A stretch of 64,000 nucleotides of DNA from Phycisphaerales bacterium (GTDB lineage: Bacteria; Planctomycetota; Phycisphaerae; Phycisphaerales; UBA1924): positions 1 to 64,000 of the forward strand of contig JADZER010000028.1 in NCBI GenBank assembly GCA_020850415.1. The letters run 5' to 3'. The first letter of the stretch is position 1, and each line of letters begins with the position of its first letter. The translations under genes were made by a program, and so were the position numbers. Shown here one piece after another: positions 46,716 through 55,670 of this stretch. Under the pieces are notes generated by a model. The model saw only the letters and a list, made by a program, of their open reading frames with translations. It did not search any database and had not been told where the DNA came from.

Positions 46716-48413
46716 ATGAGCCCGTACGCCCTGCCCTCGCTGACCGCCCCCAAGCCCGTCCCGCCGAAGACCGCCGTCGTGATCGCTTCAGGCGATTCAC
46801 GCCTCAGCGCCAACACCGCCTGCTGGCCGACGCAGCGGGAGACCGAGAGCGCGGCGAGGGAGGCCCTCGGCGCGTGCGGTTGGGAGGTCGTGCGGGGCTC
46901 GCCGGAGCGATGGTCGGACGGCCAGGCGCACGGGTTTGTGTTCAGCCAGGCGCACGGGCGCGAGGTGTTCGCGGGCATCCACCCCGACGCGCCGCTGGTG
47001 GTCGTCGAGAGCGTGTGGCAGTACTCGATGCATGTGCTGCCCGGGCTGGTGCGTCATCGTGGGCCGGTCCTGATCCTGGCCAACTGGTCGGGGCAGTGGC
47101 CGGGGCTGGTCGGGGCGCTGAACCTCCGCGGGTCGCTGACCAAGGCCGGGCGGGCGCACACCCTGCTCTGGGGCGAGGACTTCGCCGACCCGGCGTTCCG
47201 CGCCAAGCTCCGCGAGTGGTGCGAGACCGGGACGATCCGGCACGACCTGTCACATGTCCGGGCCGTCGAGGCGGGCTCGCTGCCCCGCGCCGAGCGGGAG
47301 CTTGGCGAGTCGCTGGCAGCCGAGCTGCGCCACCGGCCGGCGATCATGGGGGTCTTCGACGAGGGCTGCATGGGGATGTTCAACGCCATCATCCCCGACC
47401 ACCTGCTGCACCCGACGGGCGTGTTCAAGGAGCGCCTCAGCCAATCGTCGCTCTACGCCCACATGCAACGAGTGCCCGAGGCCGAGGCGAGGGCGGTCTA
47501 CCAGTGGATTCTCGACCGCGGGATGCGGTTCGACATCGGCGACGGGGAGGACCAGCTGCGTGAGGGGCAGATCCTCGAGCAGTGCCGCATGTATGTCGCG
47601 GCCGCGCGGCTCGCCGACCGGTTCGGCTGCGACGCGATCGGCATCCAGTACCAGCTCGGCCTGACCGAGACCTGCGCCGCGAGCGACCTGGTGGAGGGTC
47701 TGCTCAACTGCACGGAGCGGCCGCCGGTCCGCGCGGTCGAGGGTCCCAACGCCGGGAGGGTGATCTTCGAGGGGCGGCCGCTCCCCCACTTCAACGAGGT
47801 CGACGAGTGCGCCGGCCTCGACGGGCTGATCACCGACCGCGTGTGGCGGGCGATGGGCATGAGGCCCGACAACACGCTGCACGATGTGCGGTGGTCGGCG
47901 CCGGACCCGACAGGCTCGGTCGATGGCGCGGGGTTCCCCGGCTGGGACGGGCAGGTGTGGGTGCTCGAGATCTCGGGCGCCGTGCCGCCCAGCCACTTCG
48001 CAGGGGGCTACGCCGACGCCACCGGGTACCGCCAGCCGCGGATGTTCTTCGCCCCCGGCGGATCAACAGTCTGCGGCGTGAGCAGGCCGGGCGAGATCGT
48101 GTGGAGCCGGGTGTTCGTGGACGGGGCGGCCGACGGCGGGCGGGGCGCCCTGTGCATGGACATCGGGCGGGGCAGCGCGGTGTCGCTGCCGGGCGAGGAG
48201 ATGCAGCGGCGCTGGGCGCTGACGACCCGGCAGTGGCCGATCATGAACGCGGTGCTGCACGGGGTGACGCGCGACCAGCTCACGGCCCGCCACCAGTCCA
48301 ACCACATCCAGGTGGTCTACGCCGACTCGGCCGGGGCGGCGGACCGGGCCTTGGCGGCGAAGGCCGCGATGGCGGTCGGGATGCGCCTCCGCGTGCACCG
48401 GTGCGGCACCTGA
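46716..48413 (+). CDS. L-fucose isomerase-like protein
   Basis: 565 residues, no signal peptide. The overall pattern fits the fucose/arabinose isomerase-like fold: an N-terminal Rossmann-like region with VVVESVWQYSMHVLPGLV and ILANWSGQWPGLVGAL, a middle domain with MGVFDEGCMGMFNAI and DAIGIQYQLGLTETCAASDLVEG, and a C-terminal barrel ending RHQSNHIQVVYAD. Candidate metal ligands (Glu/Asp/His) are present, but I cannot align them to FucI with certainty. The substrate is unknown. A short hairpin (GGCCGG/CCGGCC, 48425-48439) follows the stop. Confidence 0.6.
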   Translation: MSPYALPSLTAPKPVPPKTAVVIASGDSRLSANTACWPTQRETESAAREALGACGWEVVRGSPERWSDGQAHGFVFSQAHGREVFAGIHPDAPLVVVESVWQYSMHVLPGLVRHRGPVLILANWSGQWPGLVGALNLRGSLTKAGRAHTLLWGEDFADPAFRAKLREWCETGTIRHDLSHVRAVEAGSLPRAERELGESLAAELRHRPAIMGVFDEGCMGMFNAIIPDHLLHPTGVFKERLSQSSLYAHMQRVPEAEARAVYQWILDRGMRFDIGDGEDQLREGQILEQCRMYVAAARLADRFGCDAIGIQYQLGLTETCAASDLVEGLLNCTERPPVRAVEGPNAGRVIFEGRPLPHFNEVDECAGLDGLITDRVWRAMGMRPDNTLHDVRWSAPDPTGSVDGAGFPGWDGQVWVLEISGAVPPSHFAGGYADATGYRQPRMFFAPGGSTVCGVSRPGEIVWSRVFVDGAADGGRGALCMDIGRGSAVSLPGEEMQRRWALTTRQWPIMNAVLHGVTRDQLTARHQSNHIQVVYADSAGAADRALAAKAAMAVGMRLRVHRCGT

Positions 48414-48525
48414 TCGCCCCGGGTGGCCGGCCACCGGCCGGGGCCTAAACTCCCGGCTGCATGCCAATCCGCCGAGCCGGAGTCTGGCCCGGGCGGCTGA
48501 TCCCAGCACCGGAAGGAGTGACCGC

Positions 48526-49719
48526 GTGTCCCAACAGCCCGTCATCGTCGCCGCCAAGCGGACCCCTATCGGCCGGTTCTTCGGGAGCCTGAGCAAGGTC
48601 CCCTCGCCCCAGCTGGGCGCGTTCGTGCTCGAGGCGATCTTCGCCGAGCACCCGGCGATCAAGGACGCGGTGGACGAGTGCATCATGGGCTGCGTTCTGC
48701 AGGCCGGGCTGGGCCAGAACCCGGCGCGCCAGGTCGGACTCAAGGCCGGGCTGCCGTCGACGCTGAGCGCCGTGACCATCAACAAGGTGTGCGGCTCCGG
48801 CCTCGAGGCGGTGGCCATGGCGGCCCAGAGCATCAAGGCCGGCGACAACCACTGCGTCATCGCCGGCGGCATCGAGAACATGACCATGGCCCCGCACCTC
48901 GCCTTCGTGCGCGAGGGGGTCAAGTTCGGTGACATGCCCGTCCGCGACCACATGCAGTACGACGGACTGACCTGCGCCTTCGAGGGCTGGCCGATGGGCT
49001 GCGCCGCCGACTGGATCGTCGAGAAGCACGGCATCACCCGCGAGGACCAGGACCGTTTCAGCGCGCAGAGCCACCAGCGGGCGGCGAAGGCGGCGAGCGC
49101 CGGGTGGTTCAAGAGCGAGATGGTCGCCCTCACGGGCGAGCAGATCGGCAACAAGAAGGTCCCGGGGCTCGAGGGCGGGCTGGCGCTCGACGAGGGCATC
49201 CGCGCCGATTCGACCGACGCCGGACTGGCCAAGCTGCGACCCGTCTTCGGCAAGGACGGGACCGTCACGGCGGGGAACTCAAGCCAGATATCCGACGGCG
49301 CCGCGGCGGTCTGCGTGATGAGCGAGGCCAAGGCCCGGGAGCTCGGCCTCAAACCCATGGCCCGCGTCGTGAGCTACGCCACCAGCGGCGTCCACCCCAA
49401 GGACATCTTCGAGGCCCCCATCCTCGGCGTCCGCAAGGCCGCGGAGAAGGCGGGCATCGGCCTCGACCAGATCGACCTCTTCGAGATCAACGAGGCGTTC
49501 GCGGCCCAGATCCTCTGCAACCTCAAGCTCCTCGAGATCCCCGAGAGCAAGGTGAACATCGCCGGCGGCGGCATCGCCCTCGGCCACCCGCTCGGGGCGA
49601 GCGGGGCGCGGGTGTTGGTCACGCTCCTGCACCAGATGGAGCGGGTCGGGGCGAAGCGTGGCCTCGCGGGGCTGTGCCTCGGCGGGGGGAACAGCGTGGC
49701 GATGGTCATCGAGCGATAG
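48526..49719 (+). CDS. Acetyl-CoA C-acetyltransferase (thiolase)
   Basis: 397 residues, cytoplasmic thiolase II type. The acyl-enzyme Cys is in INKVCGSGLEA (C89); EINEAFAAQ and GGGIALGHPLGASGAR hold the catalytic Asn/His. The C-terminal Cys is in GLCLGGGNSVAM, where most family members have CIGGGQG. The direction (acetoacetyl-CoA synthesis or fatty-acid degradation) cannot be told. GTG 48526 has GGAAGGAG 7 bases upstream. TAAACT (48446-48451) is a possible -10. Confidence 0.95.
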   Translation: MSQQPVIVAAKRTPIGRFFGSLSKVPSPQLGAFVLEAIFAEHPAIKDAVDECIMGCVLQAGLGQNPARQVGLKAGLPSTLSAVTINKVCGSGLEAVAMAAQSIKAGDNHCVIAGGIENMTMAPHLAFVREGVKFGDMPVRDHMQYDGLTCAFEGWPMGCAADWIVEKHGITREDQDRFSAQSHQRAAKAASAGWFKSEMVALTGEQIGNKKVPGLEGGLALDEGIRADSTDAGLAKLRPVFGKDGTVTAGNSSQISDGAAAVCVMSEAKARELGLKPMARVVSYATSGVHPKDIFEAPILGVRKAAEKAGIGLDQIDLFEINEAFAAQILCNLKLLEIPESKVNIAGGGIALGHPLGASGARVLVTLLHQMERVGAKRGLAGLCLGGGNSVAMVIER

Positions 49720-49733
49720 CCCGTCTCTACGAG

Positions 49734-49803
49734 CCCTGAGCACGAGCTCAGGGTGCACGGCAGGCGAAGTCACCAATCGATGACCCCGAGCATGCGCTCG
49801 GGG
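49734..49803 (+). terminator. Two consecutive hairpins after the thiolase gene
   Basis: CCCTGAG/CTCAGGG (49734-49740, 49747-49753) and CCCCGAGC/GCTCGGGG (49784-49791, 49796-49803). Both have a GAGC...GCTC core with CG-rich flanks and look like relatives of one repeat family. The first follows the thiolase stop by 15 bases. Neither has a T tract. Confidence 0.45.
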
Positions 49804-49821
49804 CTCGTCAAGGAGCCCAGT

Positions 49822-50799
49822 GTGCAGCCAAGATCCCTCATCGCGGGGGTGCTGATTGTCGTCGCGGCGTTCTCGGTCGGGGCGACCGCACAGGAACAAG
49901 CCGATCGGCCGACCGCGACACCGGAGGGCGCCCAGCGCGCCGTCCTCATCACCGGCGCCAGCTCCGGCATCGGCCGGGCCACGGCCGAGCTGCTCGCGGC
50001 GGAGGGCTTCCATGTCTACGCCGGCGCGCGCAGCAGGGAGGACATCGACGCCCTCAACGCCATCGACAACATCGAGGCCATCCGGATCGATGTCACCGAC
50101 CCCGCGGAGATCGCCGCGGCGGTCGAGACCGTCAAGGCCGGCGGCCGGGGCCTCTACGCCCTGAGCAACAACGCCGGCGTCGCGGTCATCGCCCCGATGA
50201 TCGAGGTCACCGAGGAGGACCTCGACTTCCAGCTCGATGTCAATGTCTACGGCCCCTACCGCGTGACCAAGGCGTTCGCCCCGCTCCTCATCGAGAGCAA
50301 GGGGCGCGTCTACACCACGGGCTCGATCTCCGGCTTCGTCGTCTGGGGCTTCGGCGGGCCCTACACCATGAGCAAGCACGCCGTCGAGGCCTTCACCGAC
50401 GCCCTCGCGGCCGAGCTCGCCCCCTTCGGCGTGCAGGTCGGCGTCGTCGAGCCGGGCAACTACAAGAGCGAGATCATGGCGAGCATGAAGCAGCGGATGC
50501 TCGACCGCGGCTACGCGGCCGAGGGCTCGCTCTACGCCGAGCAGCTCGCGGGCCTCATGGAGATGCCTGCCGACCGGGCCCAGTACAAGGAGCCCGACGA
50601 GGTCGCCCATGCGTTCCTCGCCGCCCTCACCGACGAGACCCCCAAGCGGCGGTACATGGTCGTCCCGAACCGGGGTGAGGCGGAGATCACGGTCCGGTCG
50701 GTGATCGCGCGGCTGGTGCAGCTCAATGACGACCAGCCGTACACCTTCAGCCGCGAGGAGCTCATCGGGATGCTGGATCAGGCGCTCGCCGGAGAGTGA
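49822..50799 (+). CDS. Short-chain dehydrogenase/reductase with N-terminal signal-like segment
   Basis: 325 residues. A hydrophobic N-terminus (PRSLIAGVLIVVAAFSVGATAQ) looks like a cleavable signal peptide and is followed by an SDR domain. The dinucleotide loop is TGASSGIGRATAELL, then NNAGVAV, and the catalytic Tyr-Lys is in YTMSKHA with Ser in TTGSISGF. SDRs normally use cytosolic NAD(P), so an exported one is odd. GTG 49822 is supported by AAGGAG 7 bases upstream; an internal start near residue 35 cannot be excluded. The substrate is unknown. Confidence 0.85.
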   Translation: MQPRSLIAGVLIVVAAFSVGATAQEQADRPTATPEGAQRAVLITGASSGIGRATAELLAAEGFHVYAGARSREDIDALNAIDNIEAIRIDVTDPAEIAAAVETVKAGGRGLYALSNNAGVAVIAPMIEVTEEDLDFQLDVNVYGPYRVTKAFAPLLIESKGRVYTTGSISGFVVWGFGGPYTMSKHAVEAFTDALAAELAPFGVQVGVVEPGNYKSEIMASMKQRMLDRGYAAEGSLYAEQLAGLMEMPADRAQYKEPDEVAHAFLAALTDETPKRRYMVVPNRGEAEITVRSVIARLVQLNDDQPYTFSREELIGMLDQALAGE

Positions 50800-51027
50800 G
50801 CCGGGTCTCGCTTCCCCTTGCGTGGGGGGACGCGTGCCCCGCCGGACCCCGGCCGCGGGCGACCGCGGCGATCTCCGGCCAATCCGGCGCATTCTGGTGC
50901 TTTATTGAAACCCCTCCCCCGCCCGCGCCACCAATACTCGGAGGGCCCGAGGGCCCGGGTTTCGATACCGCGTCGGTGCGGGCCAGCACTGGCCGCCCGG
51001 CTCGCAACAACGCACAGGAGACCACCC

Positions 51028-51243
51028 ATGAAGGCGAACGAAGGCGGGATCGACCGGGCCATCCGCGTGCTGGTCGGGATCGGGCTGCTCGGCGCGGCGT
51101 TCCTCAAGCTCGGCGTGATGGACGGCGCCCTGCTCGGCATCGTCGCGGCCGGGGTCGGGGCCGTCGCCCTGCTCACCGGCATCGTCGGGTTCTGCCCGGC
51201 GTACATGCTCCTCGGGCTGAAGACCTGCCCCCTCAAGCACTGA
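51028..51243 (+). CDS. DUF2892 (YgaP-like) small membrane protein
   Basis: 71 residues. The N-terminal EGGIDRAIRVLVGIGLL and C-terminal TGIVGFCPAYMLLGLKTCPLK are the signature of DUF2892, with two membrane helices. In many bacteria this domain is fused to or next to rhodanese domains; none is nearby here. The CAGGAG Shine-Dalgarno is 7 bases upstream. The 228 bases before it hold no other gene I can see. Confidence 0.88.
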   Translation: MKANEGGIDRAIRVLVGIGLLGAAFLKLGVMDGALLGIVAAGVGAVALLTGIVGFCPAYMLLGLKTCPLKH

Positions 51244-51298
51244 CCACGCATTCCCCCACTCCGCAGAGGTGTTCCCTCCTCCCGCACCCCCCAACGCG

Positions 51299-51330
51299 AA
51301 GGGCCCGGCCGCTCGATCGGCAGGGCCCTT
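51299..51330. terminator. Bidirectional terminator
   Basis: AAGGGCCC (51299-51306) pairs with GGGCCCTT (51323-51330), with an inner GCCG/CGGC stem; TT(T) on one side and AA on the other. It lies between the convergent DUF2892 and S8-like genes. Confidence 0.65.
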
Positions 51331-51354
51331 TGCACTGGCGTGTCCCGACCGGCG

Positions 51355-52980
51355 TCAGCAGCCCGCGTTCCACAGGTTCAGGAACGCCAGCACATCGAGC
51401 GTGTCGACCCGCCCGTCGCCGTTGACATCCGCCCGGATGTCGCCGGCGCTCCAGGCGTTGAGGAACGCGAGCACATCGAGCGTGTTGACCGCGCCGTCGC
51501 GGTTGAAGTCGGCCGGGCAGGCCGCGTCGCGGGCGGCCCGGACCGCGCCCCACGCATCCAGGAACCCGGCGCCGTACACATTGTCCGGGCCAGTGGCGCC
51601 GCGGTCGATCGCGGTGGCCTTGAGAATCTGCTTGATCTGGTAGTGATCGAGCGCGGGGTTGGCCTGGAGCATCATCGCGGCAGTTCCCGCGACATGCGGC
51701 ACGGCCATCGCGACGCCCGAGTAGTACACATACCCGTCGCACAGGCTGTGCGAGAGCGTGTTGATGCCCGGCGCCGCCAGCGTGGGCTTGAGCTTCCCGG
51801 GCGGGTGCGGCCAGTCGTGGTAGGGATCGACATCCTGCCAGGACACCGGCCCGCGGCTCGAGAAGGACGCGATGTTCATCTCGCAGTCGGTCGCGCCGAC
51901 CGTGATCATGTCCGGCACATCGCCCGGCGTGTGGACCGAGTCGATGCCATCCGCGGACCCCTCGCTGCCGGCCGAGAACACCACCACCACCCCGGCCGCG
52001 AAGGCGTTCTCGCAGACCGCCCGCCAGACCGCCCGGTGCGGGCCCCAGGCGTGGCGCCAGCCGAGCGAGCCGTTGAGCACATCCGCGCCGTTCTCCAGGC
52101 CGTACTGCATGGCGAGCCAGACGCTCGACTCGCCACCGAGGTTGTTCCAGAACTTGAGCGTCATGACGCTCGCGTCCGGCGCGGCGCCGCACCGCATGCC
52201 CTGCGTCCCGTCCCCGGCCACCACGCCCGCGACATGCGAGCCGTGGCCCTGGGAGTCGGCGAGGTTGGCCGAGTCGCTCTCGAAGTTCCAGCCGTGGATG
52301 TCGTCGGTGAACCCGTTCCCGTCGTCGTCGATGCCGTTGGAGGGGATCTCGCCTGCGTTGGTCCAGAGCTGACCGGCGATATCGGGGTGGGTCAGGCACA
52401 GGCCGGTGTCGATGACCCCGACGACGACCCCGTCGCCCGTGTAGCCGGCATCCCAGGCGTCCGGGGCGTGGATCGACTGCAGGCCGCAGGCGATCGCTCG
52501 CCCGGCCCCGGCCGACCCCCCGCCGGGAGACACCCCCCACCCCGTGCTCTCGACCGCCCGATCGGCCAAGACTCGCTCCACCCCGTCCACGCCGGCGAGC
52601 GCGTCGATCATCGCCGGCGAGACATGCGCCGCCACGGCGTTGACCAGCCACAGCGGGCGGATGTCCGACGCCTCACCCCGGGCCGCGCCCAGATGCAGGG
52701 CTTCGAGCACCCCGCGTTGCGAGCGTTCGGCCACCAAAACCAGCCGCCGGTTCACCTCCAGCCGGCGGGCGTCCCCGCCGAGCTGGCGCAGCTCGCGCAG
52801 ATCAAACGGCTGGGGCTGATCCCGGAGCAGGATGATGACGGGAACCAGACCGTCGTGCCGCGGGGCCTGCGCCTCGCCCGTGAGGGCAGTACCTAGCTCC
52901 GGCGCTCGCGTTCCCCAGGCCGGGGCACCGGGCGCGATCATCGCACCCGCGAGCAGCACGCCTTGGAGGCCCTGTCGCAT
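51355..52980 (-). CDS. Subtilisin-like (S8) protein lacking catalytic Ser, GC-type dockerin C-terminus
   Basis: 541 residues: signal peptide, propeptide-like region (~30-135), S8 domain (~160-460), and two dockerin loops ending FLNLWNAGC. Asp (D191, VIDTGLC) and His (H249, GHGSHVAG) of the triad are present. The catalytic Ser is Ala: SGVAMAVPHVAG instead of SGTSMATPHVAG (A424, codon 51711-51709). The oxyanion Asn is Ser (SAGSEG instead of AAGNEG, S339). It is therefore a predicted inactive pseudoprotease. The neighbouring paralogue (53091-54728) is intact and clearly the product of a tandem duplication. ATG 52980 has AGGGG upstream. Confidence 0.88.
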   Translation of the reverse strand: MRQGLQGVLLAGAMIAPGAPAWGTRAPELGTALTGEAQAPRHDGLVPVIILLRDQPQPFDLRELRQLGGDARRLEVNRRLVLVAERSQRGVLEALHLGAARGEASDIRPLWLVNAVAAHVSPAMIDALAGVDGVERVLADRAVESTGWGVSPGGGSAGAGRAIACGLQSIHAPDAWDAGYTGDGVVVGVIDTGLCLTHPDIAGQLWTNAGEIPSNGIDDDGNGFTDDIHGWNFESDSANLADSQGHGSHVAGVVAGDGTQGMRCGAAPDASVMTLKFWNNLGGESSVWLAMQYGLENGADVLNGSLGWRHAWGPHRAVWRAVCENAFAAGVVVVFSAGSEGSADGIDSVHTPGDVPDMITVGATDCEMNIASFSSRGPVSWQDVDPYHDWPHPPGKLKPTLAAPGINTLSHSLCDGYVYYSGVAMAVPHVAGTAAMMLQANPALDHYQIKQILKATAIDRGATGPDNVYGAGFLDAWGAVRAARDAACPADFNRDGAVNTLDVLAFLNAWSAGDIRADVNGDGRVDTLDVLAFLNLWNAGC

Positions 52981-53034
52981 GGTCACCCCTGCATGCTACA
53001 CGGGATGGGTCAGGACCGGGTGGGAAAAAGAAGC

Positions 53035-53062
53035 GGGCCCGGGCGCTCAAGCGCCCGGGCCC
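53035..53062 (-). terminator. Rho-independent terminator after the active S8 protease gene
   Basis: GGGCCCGGGCGCT and AGCGCCCGGGCCC form a 13-bp stem with a 2-base loop. On the reverse strand it is followed by GCTTCTTTTTCCC. Confidence 0.85.
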
Positions 53063-53090
53063 GGTGGATCACGATCCGATCAGACTGCGA

Positions 53091-54728
53091 TCAGCAGCCC
53101 GCGTTCCAGGCGTTGAGGAACGCCAGGACATCGAGGGTGTCGGTGTCGCCGTCGCCGTCGATATCCGCGGAGCTGTCGCCCGCGTTCCAGGCGTTGAGGA
53201 AGGCCAGGACATCGAGCGTATCGACGGTGCCGTCGCCGTTAAAGTCACCGACGCAGCCCATGTCGAGCGCCGCCTGCACGGCCGCCCAGGCGTCGACGAA
53301 CCCGGCGCCGTAGGTGTTGTCCGGCCCGGCGGTCCCGCGGTCGATGGCGGTGTCCTTGAGGATCTGCTTGACCTCGTAGTGGTCGAGGTTGGGGTTGGCC
53401 TGGAGCATCAGGGCCACCGCACCGGCGACATGCGGTGTCGCCATCGAGGTGCCCGAAAGGGTGGCGTAGCCGCCGCAGAGGTTGTGGCTCACCGTGCCGT
53501 CGCCGGGGGCCGAGATGGTGGGCTTGAGCTTTCCGGGGGGGTAGGGCCAGTCGTTGTAGCCCGGGACCGTGGACCAAGTCACCGGCCCGCGGCTGGAGAA
53601 GCTGGCGATGTTCATCGAGCAGTTGGTGGCGCCGACCGTGATCTGGTCCGGCACATCGCCCGGCGTGCGGACGCTGTCGATGCCGTAGCTCGTGCCCTCG
53701 TTGCCCGCGGCGAAGACCTGGACCAAGCCCGCGGCGAAGGCGTTCTCGCAGAGGGTGCGCCAGGTGACGCGGTCGGGGTTCCAGGCGTGCAACCAGCCGT
53801 AGGAGTTGGTGGAGAGGTCAGCGCCGTTCTGGAGGCTGTACTGCATGCAGCTCCACGCGGCGCTCTCGCCGGAGAGACTGTTCCAGAACTTGACGGTCTG
53901 GAGCCGGACATCCGGCGCCATGCCGCACTGCGTGCCCTGGGTGCCGTCGCCCGCGACGGTGCCGGCGGTGTGCGAGCCGTGGCCCTGGTTATCGCTGATG
54001 TTGCTGTTGCTGACGCCGCCGTCCCAGCTCCAGCCGTGGATGTCATCCTTGTAGCCGTTGCCGTCGTCGTCGATGTTGTTCCCGGGGATCTCGCCGGGGT
54101 TGGTCCAGATCTGCCCGGCGATGTCGGGGTGGGTGATGCAGGTGCCGGTGTCGATGTCGGCGACGACGATGCCGGCGCCGGTGTAGCCGTTCGACCACGC
54201 GGTGGGCGCGTTCATGAGCGTCACGCCACACTCAACTGCGGTGAGCACGCCGCCGGCGTCGTCCATGCCCAGCGCGGGACGCGCCGGGAAGACCTCGCGC
54301 CCGACCGGGCGGTCGTAGTTGAGGTACGCCACCTCGGGGAGGTCGGACAGCTGGAGCGCCACCTCGGCGGTGACCTTGGCCGCCACCGCGTTGGCCAGCC
54401 ACAGGGAATTCACATCCGCGGCCTGCCCGTTCTGGAACGCCTGATCCAGGATGCCCATCACGCCGCCCTGCGTGGCGGAAGCGACGGCCTGGAGCTCCTC
54501 GATGACAAACTGGCGACGGGTCGCCTTGTCCATCGAACGCAGCTCGTTGAGGTCGAAGGGCTCGGCCTGGGCGTGCATGATGATGGTGACCGGGACCAGC
54601 TCGCCGTCCTGGGCGTTGGCCAGGACATCCGGCAGGTCTGCACGGAACTTCTCCGGGCCGCCGAGCGCGGAGACCGAACACATCGCCAGGGCGGCGCCGC
54701 ACGCCGCGAGCAATCGATTCAGCTTCAT
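53091..54728 (-). CDS. Secreted subtilisin-like serine protease (S8) with GC-type dockerin C-terminus
   Basis: 545 residues. Signal peptide about residues 1-25, propeptide-like region, then the S8 domain with an intact triad: D193 (ADIDTGTC), H253 (QGHGSHTAG), S428 (LSGTSMATPHVAG) and oxyanion N343 (AAGNEG). Two dockerin-like loops follow (DFNGDGTVDTLDVLAFL, DIDGDGDTDTLDVLAFL) and the protein ends NAWNAGC. It is extracellular and probably surface-bound. GGAGG lies 6 bases before ATG 54728. It stands upstream, in transcription order, of its inactive paralogue but is separated from it by a strong terminator. Confidence 0.94.
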   Translation of the reverse strand: MKLNRLLAACGAALAMCSVSALGGPEKFRADLPDVLANAQDGELVPVTIIMHAQAEPFDLNELRSMDKATRRQFVIEELQAVASATQGGVMGILDQAFQNGQAADVNSLWLANAVAAKVTAEVALQLSDLPEVAYLNYDRPVGREVFPARPALGMDDAGGVLTAVECGVTLMNAPTAWSNGYTGAGIVVADIDTGTCITHPDIAGQIWTNPGEIPGNNIDDDGNGYKDDIHGWSWDGGVSNSNISDNQGHGSHTAGTVAGDGTQGTQCGMAPDVRLQTVKFWNSLSGESAAWSCMQYSLQNGADLSTNSYGWLHAWNPDRVTWRTLCENAFAAGLVQVFAAGNEGTSYGIDSVRTPGDVPDQITVGATNCSMNIASFSSRGPVTWSTVPGYNDWPYPPGKLKPTISAPGDGTVSHNLCGGYATLSGTSMATPHVAGAVALMLQANPNLDHYEVKQILKDTAIDRGTAGPDNTYGAGFVDAWAAVQAALDMGCVGDFNGDGTVDTLDVLAFLNAWNAGDSSADIDGDGDTDTLDVLAFLNAWNAGC

Positions 54729-55103
54729 ATCCACCTCCAAAAACGGGGGACTTCACGGGCCCGCGGGTTGACCGCCACGCGGGAGGGACAGGACTCTCGA
54801 CGGGACGAGTGTACAGGCAACCGGCCCCCTGTGAAAGAGGGATCCCGCCAACTGCCCTCGGAACCTCTCCGGGACCGTACCGAAATACCAGACATCCGCC
54901 CGACGGAATTCAACCCCGCAAGTCCGAAAACAGAGGTCGATCAGGTGTGTCAGGTTCCCCGCCCCGCTCCCGGCGTCCGCCGAGCTGCAACCCGTCCCCT
55001 CCCGATCATCGCCGCTGGTCGGCCGCCCGATGGCTCCCCATAGGCCCCCCCGCCCCGACCGCCGGTGGCGGGCACCACCCGGCCCTGCCCAAGGAGACCC
55101 CAG
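54729..55103. other. Divergent intergenic region (S8 protease / globin)
   Basis: 375 bases. TGTACACT on the reverse strand (forward about 54809-54816) is a possible -10 for the protease, giving a ~90-base leader. No clear promoter for the globin and no RNA gene was recognised. Confidence 0.3.
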
Positions 55104-55535
55104 ATGGATCCAGCCCGGCGGCAGCGCATCAAGGACAGCTTCAACGCCCTGGAGCCCCACGGGGAGGCCCTCATGAACCGGCTCTTTGAGAGGCTGTTCT
55201 CAGACCACCCCGAGGTCCGGCCTTTGTTCCCCGATGACCTGGGGCGGCTGAAGCTGGACCTGCGGGCCTCGCTGGCCTCGATCGTCAAGAGCATCGATAA
55301 CTTCGCCGCTCTGGAGCAGCCGCTCAAAAAGATGGGCGCCCGACACCTCGCGTACGGCGCACGGCCTGAGCACTACCCCCTCCTGGGCGCCACGCTGCTC
55401 GCGGCGATGGACGAACTGGCCGGCGGCCTGTGGACCGACCAGCTCCGCGAAGACTGGGCCGCCGCGGTCGGCGCGATATCGCAGATCATGCTCGACGGTG
55501 CCGCGGAGGCGGAGCGATTCCGCGCCGCCGGCTGA
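55104..55535 (+). CDS. Single-domain globin
   Basis: 143 residues, globin fold of the haemoglobin/flavohaemoglobin-like class. It begins RRQRIKDSFNALEPHGEALMNRLFERLF, with PEVRPLFPDD at the CD corner. The proximal His is in GARHLAYGARPEHY (H81). No reductase domain is attached, so it probably binds O2 or NO rather than acting as a complete NO dioxygenase. The distal residue does not look like His. The AAGGAG Shine-Dalgarno is 7 bases upstream of ATG 55104. Confidence 0.9.
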   Translation: MDPARRQRIKDSFNALEPHGEALMNRLFERLFSDHPEVRPLFPDDLGRLKLDLRASLASIVKSIDNFAALEQPLKKMGARHLAYGARPEHYPLLGATLLAAMDELAGGLWTDQLREDWAAAVGAISQIMLDGAAEAERFRAAG

Positions 55536-55628
55536 CTGGCGCAGGACCGCCCGGTCTCCGCCCGGCTCGCCCGCCGCCGGGCCCCGCGCCCGGCCGGTAT
55601 CCGGCGCTTGGCGGGCTGGGGCCGTCCC

Positions 55629-55634
55629 TATACT
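55629..55634 (+). promoter_or_regulatory. -10 box of aspS
   Basis: TATACT, 36 bases before the aspS ATG, with a weak TTGGC-containing -35 about 17 bases upstream. Confidence 0.5.
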
Positions 55635-55670
55635 CCCGCTCCATCCGCCCCTCTTTGGAGATTGTTCGGC

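Noticed and set aside
48460..48525. Upstream ORF starting at the ATG 9 bases after TAAACT before the thiolase gene
   Set aside because: It does not encode a recognisable peptide; the GTG 48526 with GGAAGGAG is a sufficient start.
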